DNA of 64,000 nt from positions 1 to 64,000 of the forward strand of contig CAMDVD010000011.1 of assembly GCA_945878115.1 (NCBI GenBank), read 5' to 3'. The notes under the pieces were generated by a model that was not told the origin of the DNA, searched no databases, and saw only the letters and a list, made by a program, of their open reading frames with translations. The number at the start of each line of letters is the position of its first letter. Position 1 is the first letter of the stretch. The position numbers and the translations under genes were made by a program. The DNA is from Chitinophaga pinensis. Its GTDB lineage: Bacteria; Bacteroidota; Bacteroidia; Chitinophagales; Chitinophagaceae. Shown here piece after piece: positions 35,772-43,915 of this stretch.

Positions 35772-36650
35772 ATGAAGCATGCTTATATTTTTCCTGGACA
35801 AGGATCTCAATTTTCAGGAATGGGAAAAGAATTATACGATACGAATGAAAGAGCAAAAGCCTTATTTGAACAAGCTAATTCGATACTAGGTTTTCGAATT
35901 TCAGATATTATGTTTACCGGTAGTGCCGAAGATTTAAAGCAAACCAATGTCACACAGCCAGCGGTTTTTTTGCATTCTGTGATTTTATTTTTGGTGCAAG
36001 ATGGATTGAAACCGGATATGGTTGCTGGACATTCCTTAGGTGAATTTTCAGCCTTGGTTGCCAACAACACACTCACCTTTGAAGATGGACTAAAATTGGT
36101 TTCCTTACGGGCAAATGCGATGCAAAAAGCATGTGCATTGAATCCATCAACCATGGCTGCCGTCTTGAATTTGGACGATGCAATTGTAGAAAAAATATGT
36201 AGCGAAATAGAAGGCGAAATTGTAGTAGCCGCAAATTATAATTGCCCTGGTCAATTGGTTATTTCAGGCAGTGTGAAAGGAATTGAATTGGCATGTGAAC
36301 GCATGAAAGCAGCTGGTGCAAAACGTGCTTTAGTATTACCTGTTGGCGGTGCATTTCATTCGCCATTGATGGAACCAGCGCGACAAGAATTACAAGAAGC
36401 TATTGAAGCGACTTTGTTTTCTGTACCAACTTGTCCTGTGTATCAAAATGTAAATGCACAAGCTGTTTCGGATCCTGAGGAAGTTAAAAAGAACTTGATC
36501 GCACAATTAACAGCACCTGTTCGCTGGACCCAAAGTGTTGAAGCTATGATACAGGATGGGGCTACCTTATTTACAGAAGTTGGTCCTGGCAATGTGTTGC
36601 AAGGATTAGTTAAAAAGATTAATAAGGAAGTGGAAGTTAGTAGTGAGTAG
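35772..36650 (+). CDS. fabD: Malonyl-CoA:ACP transacylase
   Basis: 292 residues from ATG 35772 (MKHAYIFPGQGSQ). A longer frame from 35736 adds 12 residues without support. The oxyanion loop is PGQGSQFSGMG, the nucleophile Ser88 lies in AGHSLGEFSAL, and the catalytic His is in GGAFHSPLM. It loads malonate on ACP for fatty-acid elongation. It stands alone. The 3' end runs directly into a microsatellite-like stretch. Confidence 0.96.
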   Translation: MKHAYIFPGQGSQFSGMGKELYDTNERAKALFEQANSILGFRISDIMFTGSAEDLKQTNVTQPAVFLHSVILFLVQDGLKPDMVAGHSLGEFSALVANNTLTFEDGLKLVSLRANAMQKACALNPSTMAAVLNLDDAIVEKICSEIEGEIVVAANYNCPGQLVISGSVKGIELACERMKAAGAKRALVLPVGGAFHSPLMEPARQELQEAIEATLFSVPTCPVYQNVNAQAVSDPEEVKKNLIAQLTAPVRWTQSVEAMIQDGATLFTEVGPGNVLQGLVKKINKEVEVSSE

Positions 36651-36740
36651 TTAGTATTTAGTAGTGAGAAGTTAGGCGTAAGTAGTAAGGCATAAGGCGT
36701 AAGTGGTAAGGCATAAGTTGTATTTAGAGAGTAGTTAGTA
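36651..36740. repeat. Degenerate microsatellite-like stretch
   Basis: AGTAGTTAGTATTTAGTAGTGAG, then GGCGTAAGTAGTAAGGCATAAGGCGTAAG words: same vocabulary and orientation as 21355-21510. Confidence 0.75.
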
Positions 36741-36794
36741 ATTAGAAGTGATTTTTTTTGAATTTGGGATTTTAAATTTTGGAATTTAAAAAAG

Positions 36795-36995
36795 ATGGAT
36801 AAACAATTAAAAATATTATTGATAATCGCTGTTACCTTATTTGTGTTTTCCGGTATATTAATACTTATTGGTTCGCTATTTAAATTACAACATTGGTATT
36901 TTGCTGGACCGCTTCTTATTGTAGGAATAAGTGTGAACGCCTTGAGTTATGTTATTGGTGGCATTGCATTAATTCGATATTTGCGAAAGCAGTGA
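36795..36995 (+). CDS. GldL-like small membrane protein
   Basis: 66 residues with two membrane helices (6-28 and 35-58). GSLFKLQHWYFAGPLLIVG resembles the N-terminal membrane hairpin of GldL, the T9SS/gliding motor protein, but the cytoplasmic coiled coil of GldL is absent. Short relatives are common in Bacteroidota with no known role. No gldM/gldN neighbours, so it is not the motor gene itself. Confidence 0.7.
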   Translation: MDKQLKILLIIAVTLFVFSGILILIGSLFKLQHWYFAGPLLIVGISVNALSYVIGGIALIRYLRKQ

Positions 36996-37141
36996 TTTTT
37001 TTTATTGAATAATAATTTACCAACTTGTATCATTATTCAATGGGATTTAAAAATAGATTTCAGTTGATAAGGGTTTTAAAAAATATTAATTGAAAAATCA
37101 ATGTATAAATCTGATGGATGTAACAATTTTCAAAAGCAACT

Positions 37142-37719
37142 ATGAATAGAATTTGCCTTATAATTTTAACCTTAATATTTCTTTCTAATATAGAAATCTA
37201 TTCACAAGGAAACTCAGCATGGATTGAAATTTTAAAATCTTTAGAGACGCTGTATATAATGGTGATAATAGCAAAGTGAAATCATTTATTGAATTCCCTG
37301 TTCTAAATGAAGGTAACGAAATTTGGTATTTAGTGTATGATGGAAAGGAAAGTAGTTTAAATTTACTTACGGATAAATTAAAGCCATTCAATGAGAAAGA
37401 CTTCGATAAATATTTTGACAAATTATTTCCAAAAACTTTTATCAGAAGTATTCTAAAATTGAAGACTGTAGAATTATTTACGAAAGGCAAATGCGAAACA
37501 ATTGAACTCAAAGAAGGAAGCATTACCTATAAAACATACGCAGTTTTTGATTCTAAGGAAAATACTTTGACATTAAGTATGGCATATTATGATACAATAA
37601 AAGCCACAGATGGAAACGGACAAGAAATCCAAGACCCTGTGGAATACAATGTAATTTATATTTTCAACGTTTTGAAAAATGGGCAATTGAAATTTAGTCA
37701 AATTCAACTAGCTGGATAA
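37142..37719 (+). pseudogene. Secreted protein gene interrupted by a frameshift
   Basis: ATG 37142 opens a signal peptide (MNRICLIILTLIFLSNIEIYSQG) and continues about 30 codons to a stop near 37279. A second frame picks up at about 37232 with FRDAVYNGDNSKVKSFIEFPVL and runs to 37719 (the ORF from ATG 37276 is 147 residues). Joined by a one-base loss (or two-base gain) near 37228-37234, the two make a ~190-residue exported protein. The family is not recognised. A real mutation or an assembly error are both possible. Confidence 0.7.
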
Positions 37720-38036
37720 AAACGAATGCTAAAAAATTAGAAACTTTTCACTCAAGTATTTTGAAATGGCATTTCTAGGAAACTGTTTTTGAACTAGGAT
37801 ACTTCGACTGCGCTTAGTACGGGTTTTTTGAATGATGAAATGAAAACTATGATGAAGAGCATTGAGAATTATAGCAATCATACCAATCAAAAAATACGTG
37901 GTGAGCAAAGCCAAAGTATCTTAGTTCAAACTATTTGAATTGCAGTTTTAGACAATTCTGCAAAGTGAATTGAGAATATTGGTTGCTGAAACACTAACAT
38001 AGGAAAAAGTTGAACAAAAGATTTTAGATTTGCCGA
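37720..38036. other. Intergenic region without recognisable gene
   Basis: GGATACTTCGACTGCGCTTAGTACGG at 37797-37822 resembles a repeat seen widely in Bacteroidota intergenic DNA; only one copy was noticed here. A 61-codon minus frame across it is not convincing. Confidence 0.45.
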
Positions 38037-38504
38037 ATGAAGCCTCGTTTATATTTTGATACGTTAGTGTTCGGTGGAGTTTTTGATGAAGACTTCGAAG
38101 AAATTTCAACTTTGCTTTTTGAAAAAGTGAGATTAGGACAAATTGTTTGTGTTTATTCAGACCTTTCTGTATCAGAATTAAGTAAGGCGCCAGAAAATGT
38201 GAAAACTCATTTTAATGAATTGCCAAAAGAACATTTAGAATTTGTTGAAGTCACAGAAGAAGCGTTTCAACTTGCGGAAAAATATTTAGAAGAGAAAGTT
38301 GTAGGAAAAACAAGTACTGATGATTGTAGGCATATTGCTACAGCAACAATAAACAAAGTTGACTATTTAGTAAGTTGGAATTTCAAACATATTGTGAATG
38401 TATTTAGAATTCGTGGCTATAATTCTGTAAATTTGAAAAGTGGATATATTCAACTAGACATTCGTTCACCAAAAGAAATTGTAAATAATGAAAGCGAAGA
38501 ATAA
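38037..38504 (+). CDS. PIN-domain toxin (VapC-like)
   Basis: 155 residues. PIN fold with acidic residues D8 (YFDT), E47 (SVSELSK) and D95/D96 (TSTDDCRHIATA), and LVSWNFKHIVN near 111-121, where N115 takes the last position. PIN toxins are ribonucleases that cut tRNA or rRNA. The small basic gene that follows overlaps it by 17 bases. The toxin-first order differs from classical vapBC but is common in Bacteroidota. Confidence 0.85.
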   Translation: MKPRLYFDTLVFGGVFDEDFEEISTLLFEKVRLGQIVCVYSDLSVSELSKAPENVKTHFNELPKEHLEFVEVTEEAFQLAEKYLEEKVVGKTSTDDCRHIATATINKVDYLVSWNFKHIVNVFRIRGYNSVNLKSGYIQLDIRSPKEIVNNESEE

Positions 38505-38670
38505 AGCGGAAAAAAAATTTGACACAGTAAAGGTGTTCCGTGAAATTAAAGAAAAAATTGCTAAGGAAACAGAAAATATGACCTATAGCCAATTCAAGGA
38601 ATATTTGAACAGAAATCAGATGCAAAATCCTAAAATTCAAATTCCAAAAGTGCCGCTGTGTGAGGGATAG
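38488..38670 (+). CDS. Antitoxin-like small protein paired with the PIN toxin
   Basis: 60 residues. FDTVKVFREIKEKIAKETENMTYSQFKEYLNR is a charged helical pattern (VKxxREIKxKIxKExxxMTxxQ...YL) seen downstream of PIN genes in Bacteroidota. It starts inside the toxin gene. The C-terminal ~5 residues (PLCEG) are encoded by the start of an adjacent hairpin repeat, suggesting that the repeat altered the original stop. Confidence 0.75.
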   Translation: MKAKNKAEKKFDTVKVFREIKEKIAKETENMTYSQFKEYLNRNQMQNPKIQIPKVPLCEG

Positions 38671-38745
38671 AAGCGGAAATCCTTTTTTTCTTTTTCAGAA
38701 AAAAAGATTGAAGCGTATAGCCCGACCCGAAGGGACACACCCAAG
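38655..38745 (+). repeat. Hairpin repeat related to the ~85-bp family
   Basis: GTGTGAGGGATAGAAGCGG, inner stem AAATCCTTTTTTTC / GAAAAAAAGATT, then GCGTATAGCCCGACCCGAAG. The inner stem matches copies B, C, D and F, but the outer arms differ, so it is a separate subfamily. Confidence 0.6.
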
Positions 38746-38784
38746 TTTTAAATTCCAAAGGTGAAAAATCCAAATTCCAAAGGT

Positions 38785-38837
38785 CGAGTTCTAAATTCTA
38801 AATTCTAAATTCTAAATTCTAAATTCTAAATTCTAAA
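38785..38837. repeat. Tandem heptamer AAATTCT
   Basis: About seven copies of (T)CTAAATT in tandem, followed by CTAATTACTAACTACTAATTACTCACTACT at 38847-38876. Confidence 0.88.
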
Positions 38838-38938
38838 TCATATCCTCTAATTACTAACTACTAATTACTCACTACTATTTTCTTGCTGAATAAAATTAGA
38901 TTGAATACATTTGTGCGTAATAAAAACCGTTATCGTCC

Positions 38939-39796
38939 ATGAAAGAATTTTTCACCTTTACCAAAGGTCAACATCGAGCCCTTATTGTTTTATTGATTTT
39001 GATTTTTCTTGCTAGCATTTTCTATTTTTCTATTCCTAGTTTGTTTTCTCAAAAACAAATGTTGCCAAATGGGGAATTGGAAAAATGGATGGCGCAAATA
39101 GAAGTGGATTCGAACTTTTACGAAAATTCAACACATTCGCATGGAGATGTACGACCATCAAAACTTAATCCTTTTCCTTTTGATCCCAATACCTTGGATG
39201 AAAAAGGGTTTAAGAAATTAGGTCTGAGAGATAAATTGATTGCAACTCTTTTAAATTATAGAAAAAAAGGCGGTAAATTTTATAATAAAGAAAGTCTGCG
39301 AAGGATTTATGGATTGCAAACAGAGGAGTACAATCAACTAGAACCCTTTATTGAAATAGAAAACAACAATTCGTACGCAAAATCGAAATCTGCAATACAC
39401 GTTGAACTCAATACAGTTGATACGGCTTTGTTGGTTCAACTTCGCATGATAGGTAGTAAATTGGCGATGCGTATCGTGGAATATCGAGAGCGTTTGGGTG
39501 GTTTTGTACATGTCAATCAATTAAAAGAAGTGTATGGGATTTCGCCTGAAACCTTTGCTATCATTGCGCCGAATTGTAGGGTGCAAGTACATCGAACAAA
39601 GAAAATTAACTTGCAAACTGCTACTTATTCTGAACTGAATGCGCATCCCTATTTACATGGTGAAATAGCCACTGCTATTGCTGACTTTCGAAAAAGCAAA
39701 CATTATCAGATTGACAATTTGGAAGAGTTAAAGGAAATTCCATTGATAAATGAAGAAATTTTTCGTAAGATTGTACCTTATTTATCACTACAATAA
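38939..39796 (+). CDS. ComEA-like helix-hairpin-helix protein, membrane-anchored
   Basis: 285 residues. An N-terminal anchor (14-34) is followed by three helix-hairpin-helix modules: FDPNTLDEKGFKKLGLRDKLIATLLNYRKKGGKF (~82-115), VELNTVDTALLVQLRMIGSKLAMRIVEYRERLGGF (~153-187) and INLQTATYSELNAHPYLHGEIATAIADFRK (~224-254). HhH modules bind DNA non-specifically. ComEA is the DNA receptor for uptake, but this multi-HhH Bacteroidota type has no proven role. 15 bases separate it from the acyl-CoA dehydrogenase gene. Confidence 0.88.
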   Translation: MKEFFTFTKGQHRALIVLLILIFLASIFYFSIPSLFSQKQMLPNGELEKWMAQIEVDSNFYENSTHSHGDVRPSKLNPFPFDPNTLDEKGFKKLGLRDKLIATLLNYRKKGGKFYNKESLRRIYGLQTEEYNQLEPFIEIENNNSYAKSKSAIHVELNTVDTALLVQLRMIGSKLAMRIVEYRERLGGFVHVNQLKEVYGISPETFAIIAPNCRVQVHRTKKINLQTATYSELNAHPYLHGEIATAIADFRKSKHYQIDNLEELKEIPLINEEIFRKIVPYLSLQ

Positions 39797-39811
39797 ACAC
39801 CTTTCAAAAAT

Positions 39812-40954
39812 ATGAATTTTGCACCCACTGAAATGCAGACGCAAATTGCGGACATGATTAAAGAATTTGCAGACAAAAATATTCGCCCTAAAATGATGGA
39901 GTGGGACGAGAGCCAAGAATTTCCGATAGAGGTTTTTCGTAAGCTTGGAGAACTTGGTTTGATGGGCGTTTTAATACCAACTGAATTAGGCGGCTCAGGC
40001 CTTACGTATTTTGAATACATTACCGTTGTAACTGAAATTGCGAAAGTTTGCGGTTCCATTGGATTGTCCGTTGCGGCGCATAATTCACTTTGCACCAATC
40101 ATATTTATAAATTTGGTAGTGAAGAAATGAAGAAAAAATATATTCCCAAATTAGCGACAGGTGAATGGATTGGTGCTTGGGGATTAACAGAAGCTAACAC
40201 TGGTTCGGATGCTGGTAATATGAAATGTACAGCAACCCGTGATGGCGATAATTGGATTATCAACGGTACAAAAAACTGGATTACCCATGGTAAATCTGGT
40301 GATGTGGCCGTAGTGCTTTGTAGAACTGGTGAGCCTCGTGCGAAGAATAATATTACTGCCTTTGCTATTGAAAAAGGAACACCAGGATTTACAGCAGGAA
40401 AGAAAGAAAATAAATTGGGCATGCGTGCTTCTGAAACTTGTGAATTGGTTTTTGATAATTGCAAAATTTCGGATGCGCAACGTATGGGTGAAGTAGGTGA
40501 TGGTTTTAAACAGTCCATGAAAATATTAGATGGAGGTCGTATCTCTATTGCCTCATTGGCATTAGGTATTGCAAAAGGTGCATTTGAAGCTTCTGTAAAA
40601 TATGCCAAAGAGCGTGAACAATTTGATCAACCGATTGCAAATTTTCAAGCCATACAATGGAAACTTGCCGACATGGCAATGCAAATTGAAGCAGCTGAAT
40701 TATTAATTTATCAAGCTGCGGATAAACTGATGCGTGGTGAACCAATGACGAAAGAAAGTGCCATGGCAAAATACTATGCGTCTGAGGTGTCGGTGAGAGT
40801 AGCAACGGATGCCGTTCAGATATTTGGAGGCTATGGTTATACCAAAGATTTTCCAGTTGAAAAATATTATAGAGATAGTAAATTATGTACTATTGGCGAA
40901 GGCACTTCAGAAGTACAGAAGCTGGTTATTTCTAGAGCTATACTAACAAACTAG
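39812..40954 (+). CDS. Acyl-CoA dehydrogenase
   Basis: 380 residues, the standard ACAD length. N-terminal helical domain, then the FAD/substrate region WGLTEANTGSDAGNMKCTA and GTKNWITHG, a middle beta domain (KLGMRASETCELVFDN) and the C-terminal helices with QIFGGYGYTKDFPVEKYYRD. Catalytic Glu is probably in CTIGEGTSEVQKLVI. It oxidises acyl-CoA to enoyl-CoA in beta-oxidation or branched-chain amino-acid breakdown, passing electrons to ETF. Short-chain/butyryl type is most likely. Confidence 0.94.
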   Translation: MNFAPTEMQTQIADMIKEFADKNIRPKMMEWDESQEFPIEVFRKLGELGLMGVLIPTELGGSGLTYFEYITVVTEIAKVCGSIGLSVAAHNSLCTNHIYKFGSEEMKKKYIPKLATGEWIGAWGLTEANTGSDAGNMKCTATRDGDNWIINGTKNWITHGKSGDVAVVLCRTGEPRAKNNITAFAIEKGTPGFTAGKKENKLGMRASETCELVFDNCKISDAQRMGEVGDGFKQSMKILDGGRISIASLALGIAKGAFEASVKYAKEREQFDQPIANFQAIQWKLADMAMQIEAAELLIYQAADKLMRGEPMTKESAMAKYYASEVSVRVATDAVQIFGGYGYTKDFPVEKYYRDSKLCTIGEGTSEVQKLVISRAILTN

Positions 40955-40961
40955 AGGACAA

Positions 40962-41205
40962 ATTTCAAAATTCCAAAATTCCAAATTCTTAAATTCGAAT
41001 TCCAAAATCTTTAAATTTCAAAATCTTCAAATTTTTAAATTTAGCATTATTGACCAACTAAGGTTCTGGATTTTTCGTCTTTGGCGCTGAATGATGTAAA
41101 TTCTAAAAGGTGAAATTGCAATTAGTAAAATTCCAAAATCTAATTATAGAATTTTCAAATTTTCAAATTGCCGAATTTTCAAATTTTCAAATCTTCAAAT
41201 TGTAG
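40962..41205. repeat. AT-rich low-complexity region (AAATTCCAAAATT, TTCAAATT words)
   Basis: Irregular repeats of AAATTC, CAAAATTCC and TTTTCAAATT occupy almost all of the spacer, except 41050-41100. No gene is seen. Confidence 0.8.
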
Positions 41206-41209
41206 AACC

Positions 41210-42595
41210 ATGAAATTAAAAAAGCTACCCCTCACTTATTCTTTAGTCGCCTTATTAATGGGCTATTTTATTTTTTCATCCTATAGCGGTGGAATATCTG
41301 GACAAAGTACTGCTGGTTGCGGCGGCACTGGATGCCATACAAGTACATCTACTGGTGGAACTTCTATGACTTTGACAGGCGTACCTCCAAATGGATGGGT
41401 TGCAGGAACTACCTATAATCTGACTTTGGGTTTGACTAATATGTCGCAAGTTGCTGCAGGCTTTGATTTGACTTGTAGTGCGGGTACCCTTAGTTTACCT
41501 AGTTCTGGTACACAACTAAATGGGACTACAGAAATTCGTCATAATACACCCAAATCATTAATTTCAGGCACTACTTCTTGGACTTTTAGTTGGACAGCTC
41601 CAGCGGCAGGTAGCTTAGCGGTCACTTTTAATGTAGCTGGTAACGCGGTTAATTTAAATGGACTGTCATCAGGGGATTCGTATGCAACAACTGTGTTAAC
41701 GTATGCTGCTGCAAGTACAGCAACTGCGCCAACCGTGACTTTGACGAGTGTTAATGCTATCAATTCCGGTGGTGCGACTGTAAATGGAACTGTGAATGCG
41801 CATGGGGCTAGTACAACAGTAACAGTTGAATATGGATTGACTACATCTTATGGTTCTTCCATGAATGCAACGCCAAATACAGTTACAGGTAACACAGCTA
41901 CTGCTGTAAGTGCTGTTATTACTGGATTAGCGCCTACTACTTTATATCACTGCAGAATAAAAGCGGTGAATTCGGTGAATACAACGTATAGTGCAGATAG
42001 TACATTTACTACTTTGTCTACTGCACCATTGCCACTAGCGCCAACCATTACAGGGGTTTCGGCAACGGCAATTACTACCACTACTGCTACTATCAATGCA
42101 ACCGTAAATGCAAACAACGCCTCTACTAATATACTGGTTGAATATGGTCTAACAGCAGCTTATGGTTCTACGAAAATAACAACACCTGCAACAACTACTG
42201 GGAATATAGGATCAGCCGTAACAGCTGGATTGACCTTGTTGACACAAGCAACTGTTTATCATTATAGAGTGAGAGCAATTAATAGCGTGGATACAACATT
42301 TAGTACAGATATGGTTTTTACAACAATGCCTACAAGTATTCAAGATATTGCTTCTTCTCCGTATACTATTTATCCAAATCCATCTATTGATAATTTGATT
42401 TTAAAATCGGATAATGCCATTACGCATATTGAAGCAAAAATTGTGAATGTACTTGGTGCTATGATGCCTGCAAACATAGAAAATATGGGCAATACAGGGT
42501 ACAAAATAAATACACAATCGGTAGTTGCCGGGAATTATATTTTATACTTAGATATCAATCATACCAAATATTATTATCCATTTACGAAGAAATAA
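41210..42595 (+). CDS. Secreted choice-of-anchor V protein with fibronectin-like repeats and T9SS tail
   Basis: 461 residues from ATG 41210. Signal peptide/anchor 1-24. Residues 25-165: choice-of-anchor V (Reeler-like) domain, opening with SGGISGQSTAGCGGTGCHTS (C37, C42, H43), then MTLTGVPPNGWVAGTTYNLTL. Two fibronectin-like domains follow (APTVTLTSVNAINSGGATVNGTVNA and APTITGVSATAITTTTATINATVNA), each with VEYGLT..YGS. A C-terminal T9SS type A domain (YTIYPNPSIDNLIL..., ending YYYPFTKK) closes the protein. The function is unknown; probably surface-exposed. Confidence 0.88.
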   Translation: MKLKKLPLTYSLVALLMGYFIFSSYSGGISGQSTAGCGGTGCHTSTSTGGTSMTLTGVPPNGWVAGTTYNLTLGLTNMSQVAAGFDLTCSAGTLSLPSSGTQLNGTTEIRHNTPKSLISGTTSWTFSWTAPAAGSLAVTFNVAGNAVNLNGLSSGDSYATTVLTYAAASTATAPTVTLTSVNAINSGGATVNGTVNAHGASTTVTVEYGLTTSYGSSMNATPNTVTGNTATAVSAVITGLAPTTLYHCRIKAVNSVNTTYSADSTFTTLSTAPLPLAPTITGVSATAITTTTATINATVNANNASTNILVEYGLTAAYGSTKITTPATTTGNIGSAVTAGLTLLTQATVYHYRVRAINSVDTTFSTDMVFTTMPTSIQDIASSPYTIYPNPSIDNLILKSDNAITHIEAKIVNVLGAMMPANIENMGNTGYKINTQSVVAGNYILYLDINHTKYYYPFTKK

Positions 42596-42611
42596 ATTAC
42601 TGATCTTACAT

Positions 42612-42642
42612 AAAAAGGCTGTCAATTTTAGGCAGCCTTTTT
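42612..42642 (+). terminator. Rho-independent terminator
   Basis: AAAAAGGCTG / CAGCCTTTTT with an 11-base loop; the T-run is part of the stem. 16 bases after the stop. Confidence 0.88.
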
Positions 42643-42804
42643 ACATTTTATACCGATGTGAATTAATAGATAGACCATCCATTATTCAATCGGCATAATA
42701 CCATCTAAGATTTCTAAATAGCCCTATGGTCTATTTTCTAAATCAAGATGGTATTATTTGGTTGCTACACAGACATTTATTTTATATTTACAAAAATTAA
42801 TGAA

Positions 42805-43437
42805 ATGAAAAAACTCCTTTGCGCATTCTTCGTATTTTCTAGTTTTTTATCCTTAGCTGGTGTGCACGATTTTTATATCGCAAACAGCTTTAGCCCAGCC
42901 AAGAAAAAGGAAAGTAAGATAGATAAAACAAGGATATTGCTTGGCCCAGGACTTGGATTTGGTGCAGCTTCTAGGGCGTTTTCGATTAACTTGGCACCGT
43001 CCGTTGCGTACGCCTTTACGGATAATTTTAATGTAGGCGCTACCTTGGGATTTAATTACTATCAACAAGCTTTTGATTATCAGAACTTATTGACCTTAGA
43101 AAAAGAAACCTATAAGTATAAATTGCCGGCCTATTCATTTTCTGTTTTTGCGCGTTATCTAATTGGCGATATGTTTATTATTGGATTTGAGCCTGAGTTG
43201 AATAATACCAAACTCATTGCTGACCCAGAATACAATTTGAATACTGGAAGATTACAAGATGTTTCGAGAAGAATATTTGTCCCTTCTGTTTTGGTAAGTG
43301 GTGGCCTTATCCAAAAGATGAGCGACCTTTCTTATTATTATGTAATGATAGGTTATGATTTGGTGCAAAACCCAAACGCCCGTTATTATCAAACCTTGGA
43401 TTATCGCGTTGGGATTATGGTGCAACTATGGCAGTAG
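42805..43437 (+). CDS. Outer-membrane beta-barrel-like protein
   Basis: 210 residues from ATG 42805. Signal peptide 1-19 (MKKLLCAFFVFSSFLSLAG). Alternating hydrophobic strands with turns follow (LLGPGLGFGAASRAFSINLAPSVAYAFTDNFNVGATLGFNYY; DYRVGIMVQLW at the C-terminus), typical of 8-stranded OmpA/OmpW-sized barrels of Bacteroidota. Ligand or role unknown. TATATTTA upstream (42782-42789) could be a -7 box. Confidence 0.8.
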   Translation: MKKLLCAFFVFSSFLSLAGVHDFYIANSFSPAKKKESKIDKTRILLGPGLGFGAASRAFSINLAPSVAYAFTDNFNVGATLGFNYYQQAFDYQNLLTLEKETYKYKLPAYSFSVFARYLIGDMFIIGFEPELNNTKLIADPEYNLNTGRLQDVSRRIFVPSVLVSGGLIQKMSDLSYYYVMIGYDLVQNPNARYYQTLDYRVGIMVQLWQ

Positions 43438-43467
43438 GGGAGGGAAGAAATTTAAATTAATCACTTT

Positions 43468-43899
43468 ATGTTGACCTTTACGAAAGAACAAATAAAGGAA
43501 ATTGCAGATGATTTGGACTGTGGATTAAGAGTATTTTACCACAAAGAAACAGGAGAACTTATTATTGTACCAGACACGGATAAAAATTTCGGCATGGACA
43601 CAGAAGAATGGCAAGAAGATCTGGACAAGCTGGAAGAAAATTTCATGGATTACCAAGAAATTTATGCAATGGAGTCGAGAGATTCTTTTAGGGTGATGGC
43701 TGATTTTACAGAACAACTAGCAGATGAAAGACTGCAATCAAAACTCATTCATGCACTGAATAATAAAAAACCATTCAGCGGATTTAAGTTCATCATTGAC
43801 AATGAAGATGAGCAGCGACAAAATTGGTTTGCTTTTAAAAATAAACGGTATATAGAATGGACGGAGGAGCAGTTAAATTTATCAAATTCTCGTTCCTAA
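43468..43899 (+). CDS. UPF0158 family protein
   Basis: 143 residues, acidic and without membrane segments or a signal. Family pattern: IADDLDCGLRVFYHKETGELI near the N-terminus, then YQEIYAMESRDSFRVMADFTEQLADERLQSKLIHALNNKKPFSGFKFIID and W-rich WFAFKNKRYIEWTEEQL. Function unknown. The gene lies 16 bases before the ABC-2 permease gene and may be co-transcribed. Confidence 0.88.
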   Translation: MLTFTKEQIKEIADDLDCGLRVFYHKETGELIIVPDTDKNFGMDTEEWQEDLDKLEENFMDYQEIYAMESRDSFRVMADFTEQLADERLQSKLIHALNNKKPFSGFKFIIDNEDEQRQNWFAFKNKRYIEWTEEQLNLSNSRS

Positions 43900-43915
43900 A
43901 CTTTATCTTTGGCGC

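Noticed and set aside
36795-36995. Gliding motor gene gldL
   Set aside because: Only the membrane hairpin is similar; the cytoplasmic part and gldKMN neighbours are missing.
37729-37914. 61-residue minus-strand ORF with a hydrophobic N-terminus
   Set aside because: Part of it is translation of a common intergenic repeat (CTTCGACTGCGC); no supporting context.
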